A DNA stretch of 5,286 nt. Origin: an uncultured Lachnospiraceae bacterium (GTDB taxonomy: Bacteria > Bacillota > Clostridia > Lachnospirales > Lachnospiraceae). This document shows positions 5,253-5,286 of this stretch, one piece after another. The stretch lies in assembly GCA_902767235.1 (NCBI GenBank), contig CACXGR010000281.1, forward strand, positions 1 through 5,286, given 5' to 3'. Position numbers and translations under genes: made by a program. Position 1 is the first letter of the stretch; every line of letters begins with the position of its first letter. The notes under the pieces were generated by a model. That model saw nothing but the letters and a program-made list of their open reading frames with translations. It did not search any database and had not been told where the DNA came from.

Positions 5253-5286
5253 CCGGCAGTTGCAAGGGCATGCAAACCACCCCAGA

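Overview
The window looks like chromosomal accessory DNA from a low- to mid-GC anaerobic Firmicute, most likely a gut Lachnospiraceae or related Clostridia. The reasons are strong GGAGG-type ribosome binding sites on all four genes, an AgaA-type GH36 alpha-galactosidase, an Xre regulator fused to a membrane domain, and compact perfect-stem intrinsic terminators. The assignment rests on gene families remembered from that group, not on a database search.

There are four intact genes in alternating orientation (+, -, +, -), so they form two convergent pairs around one divergent intergenic region. Region 1 (1-2364) holds a short leader and a cytoplasmic alpha-galactosidase with all catalytic landmarks. 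Region 2 (2365-3030) holds a symmetric terminator and, on the minus strand, a LacA/Maa-like hexapeptide acetyltransferase of visibly lower GC. Region 3 (3031-3284) is the divergent spacer: a promoter for the acetyltransferase, three tandem copies of a 16-17 bp hairpin-forming repeat, and a perfect 13-bp palindrome in front of the next gene. Region 4 (3285-3906) encodes a 190-residue protein that appears to join a PH/GRAM-like domain to a C-terminal four-cysteine zinc ribbon, followed by a terminator. Region 5 (3939-5286), on the minus strand, carries an Xre regulator with six predicted membrane helices, its tandem promoters, and downstream a short remnant of a histidine phosphatase gene whose centre has been deleted.

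The genes do not form an obvious pathway. The galactosidase would release galactose from melibiose/raffinose-type sugars taken into the cell, and the acetyltransferase could acetylate a sugar, but they are convergent and not one operon. The membrane-Xre gene and the phosphatase remnant may once have been a two-gene transcript. I found no RNA gene, CRISPR array, complete insertion sequence or toxin-antitoxin pair, and no clear new multi-gene system. The most notable items are the deleted phosphatase, the repeat array, the PH-like/zinc-ribbon protein, and an unusual Lys next to the presumed acid/base Asp of the GH36 enzyme.
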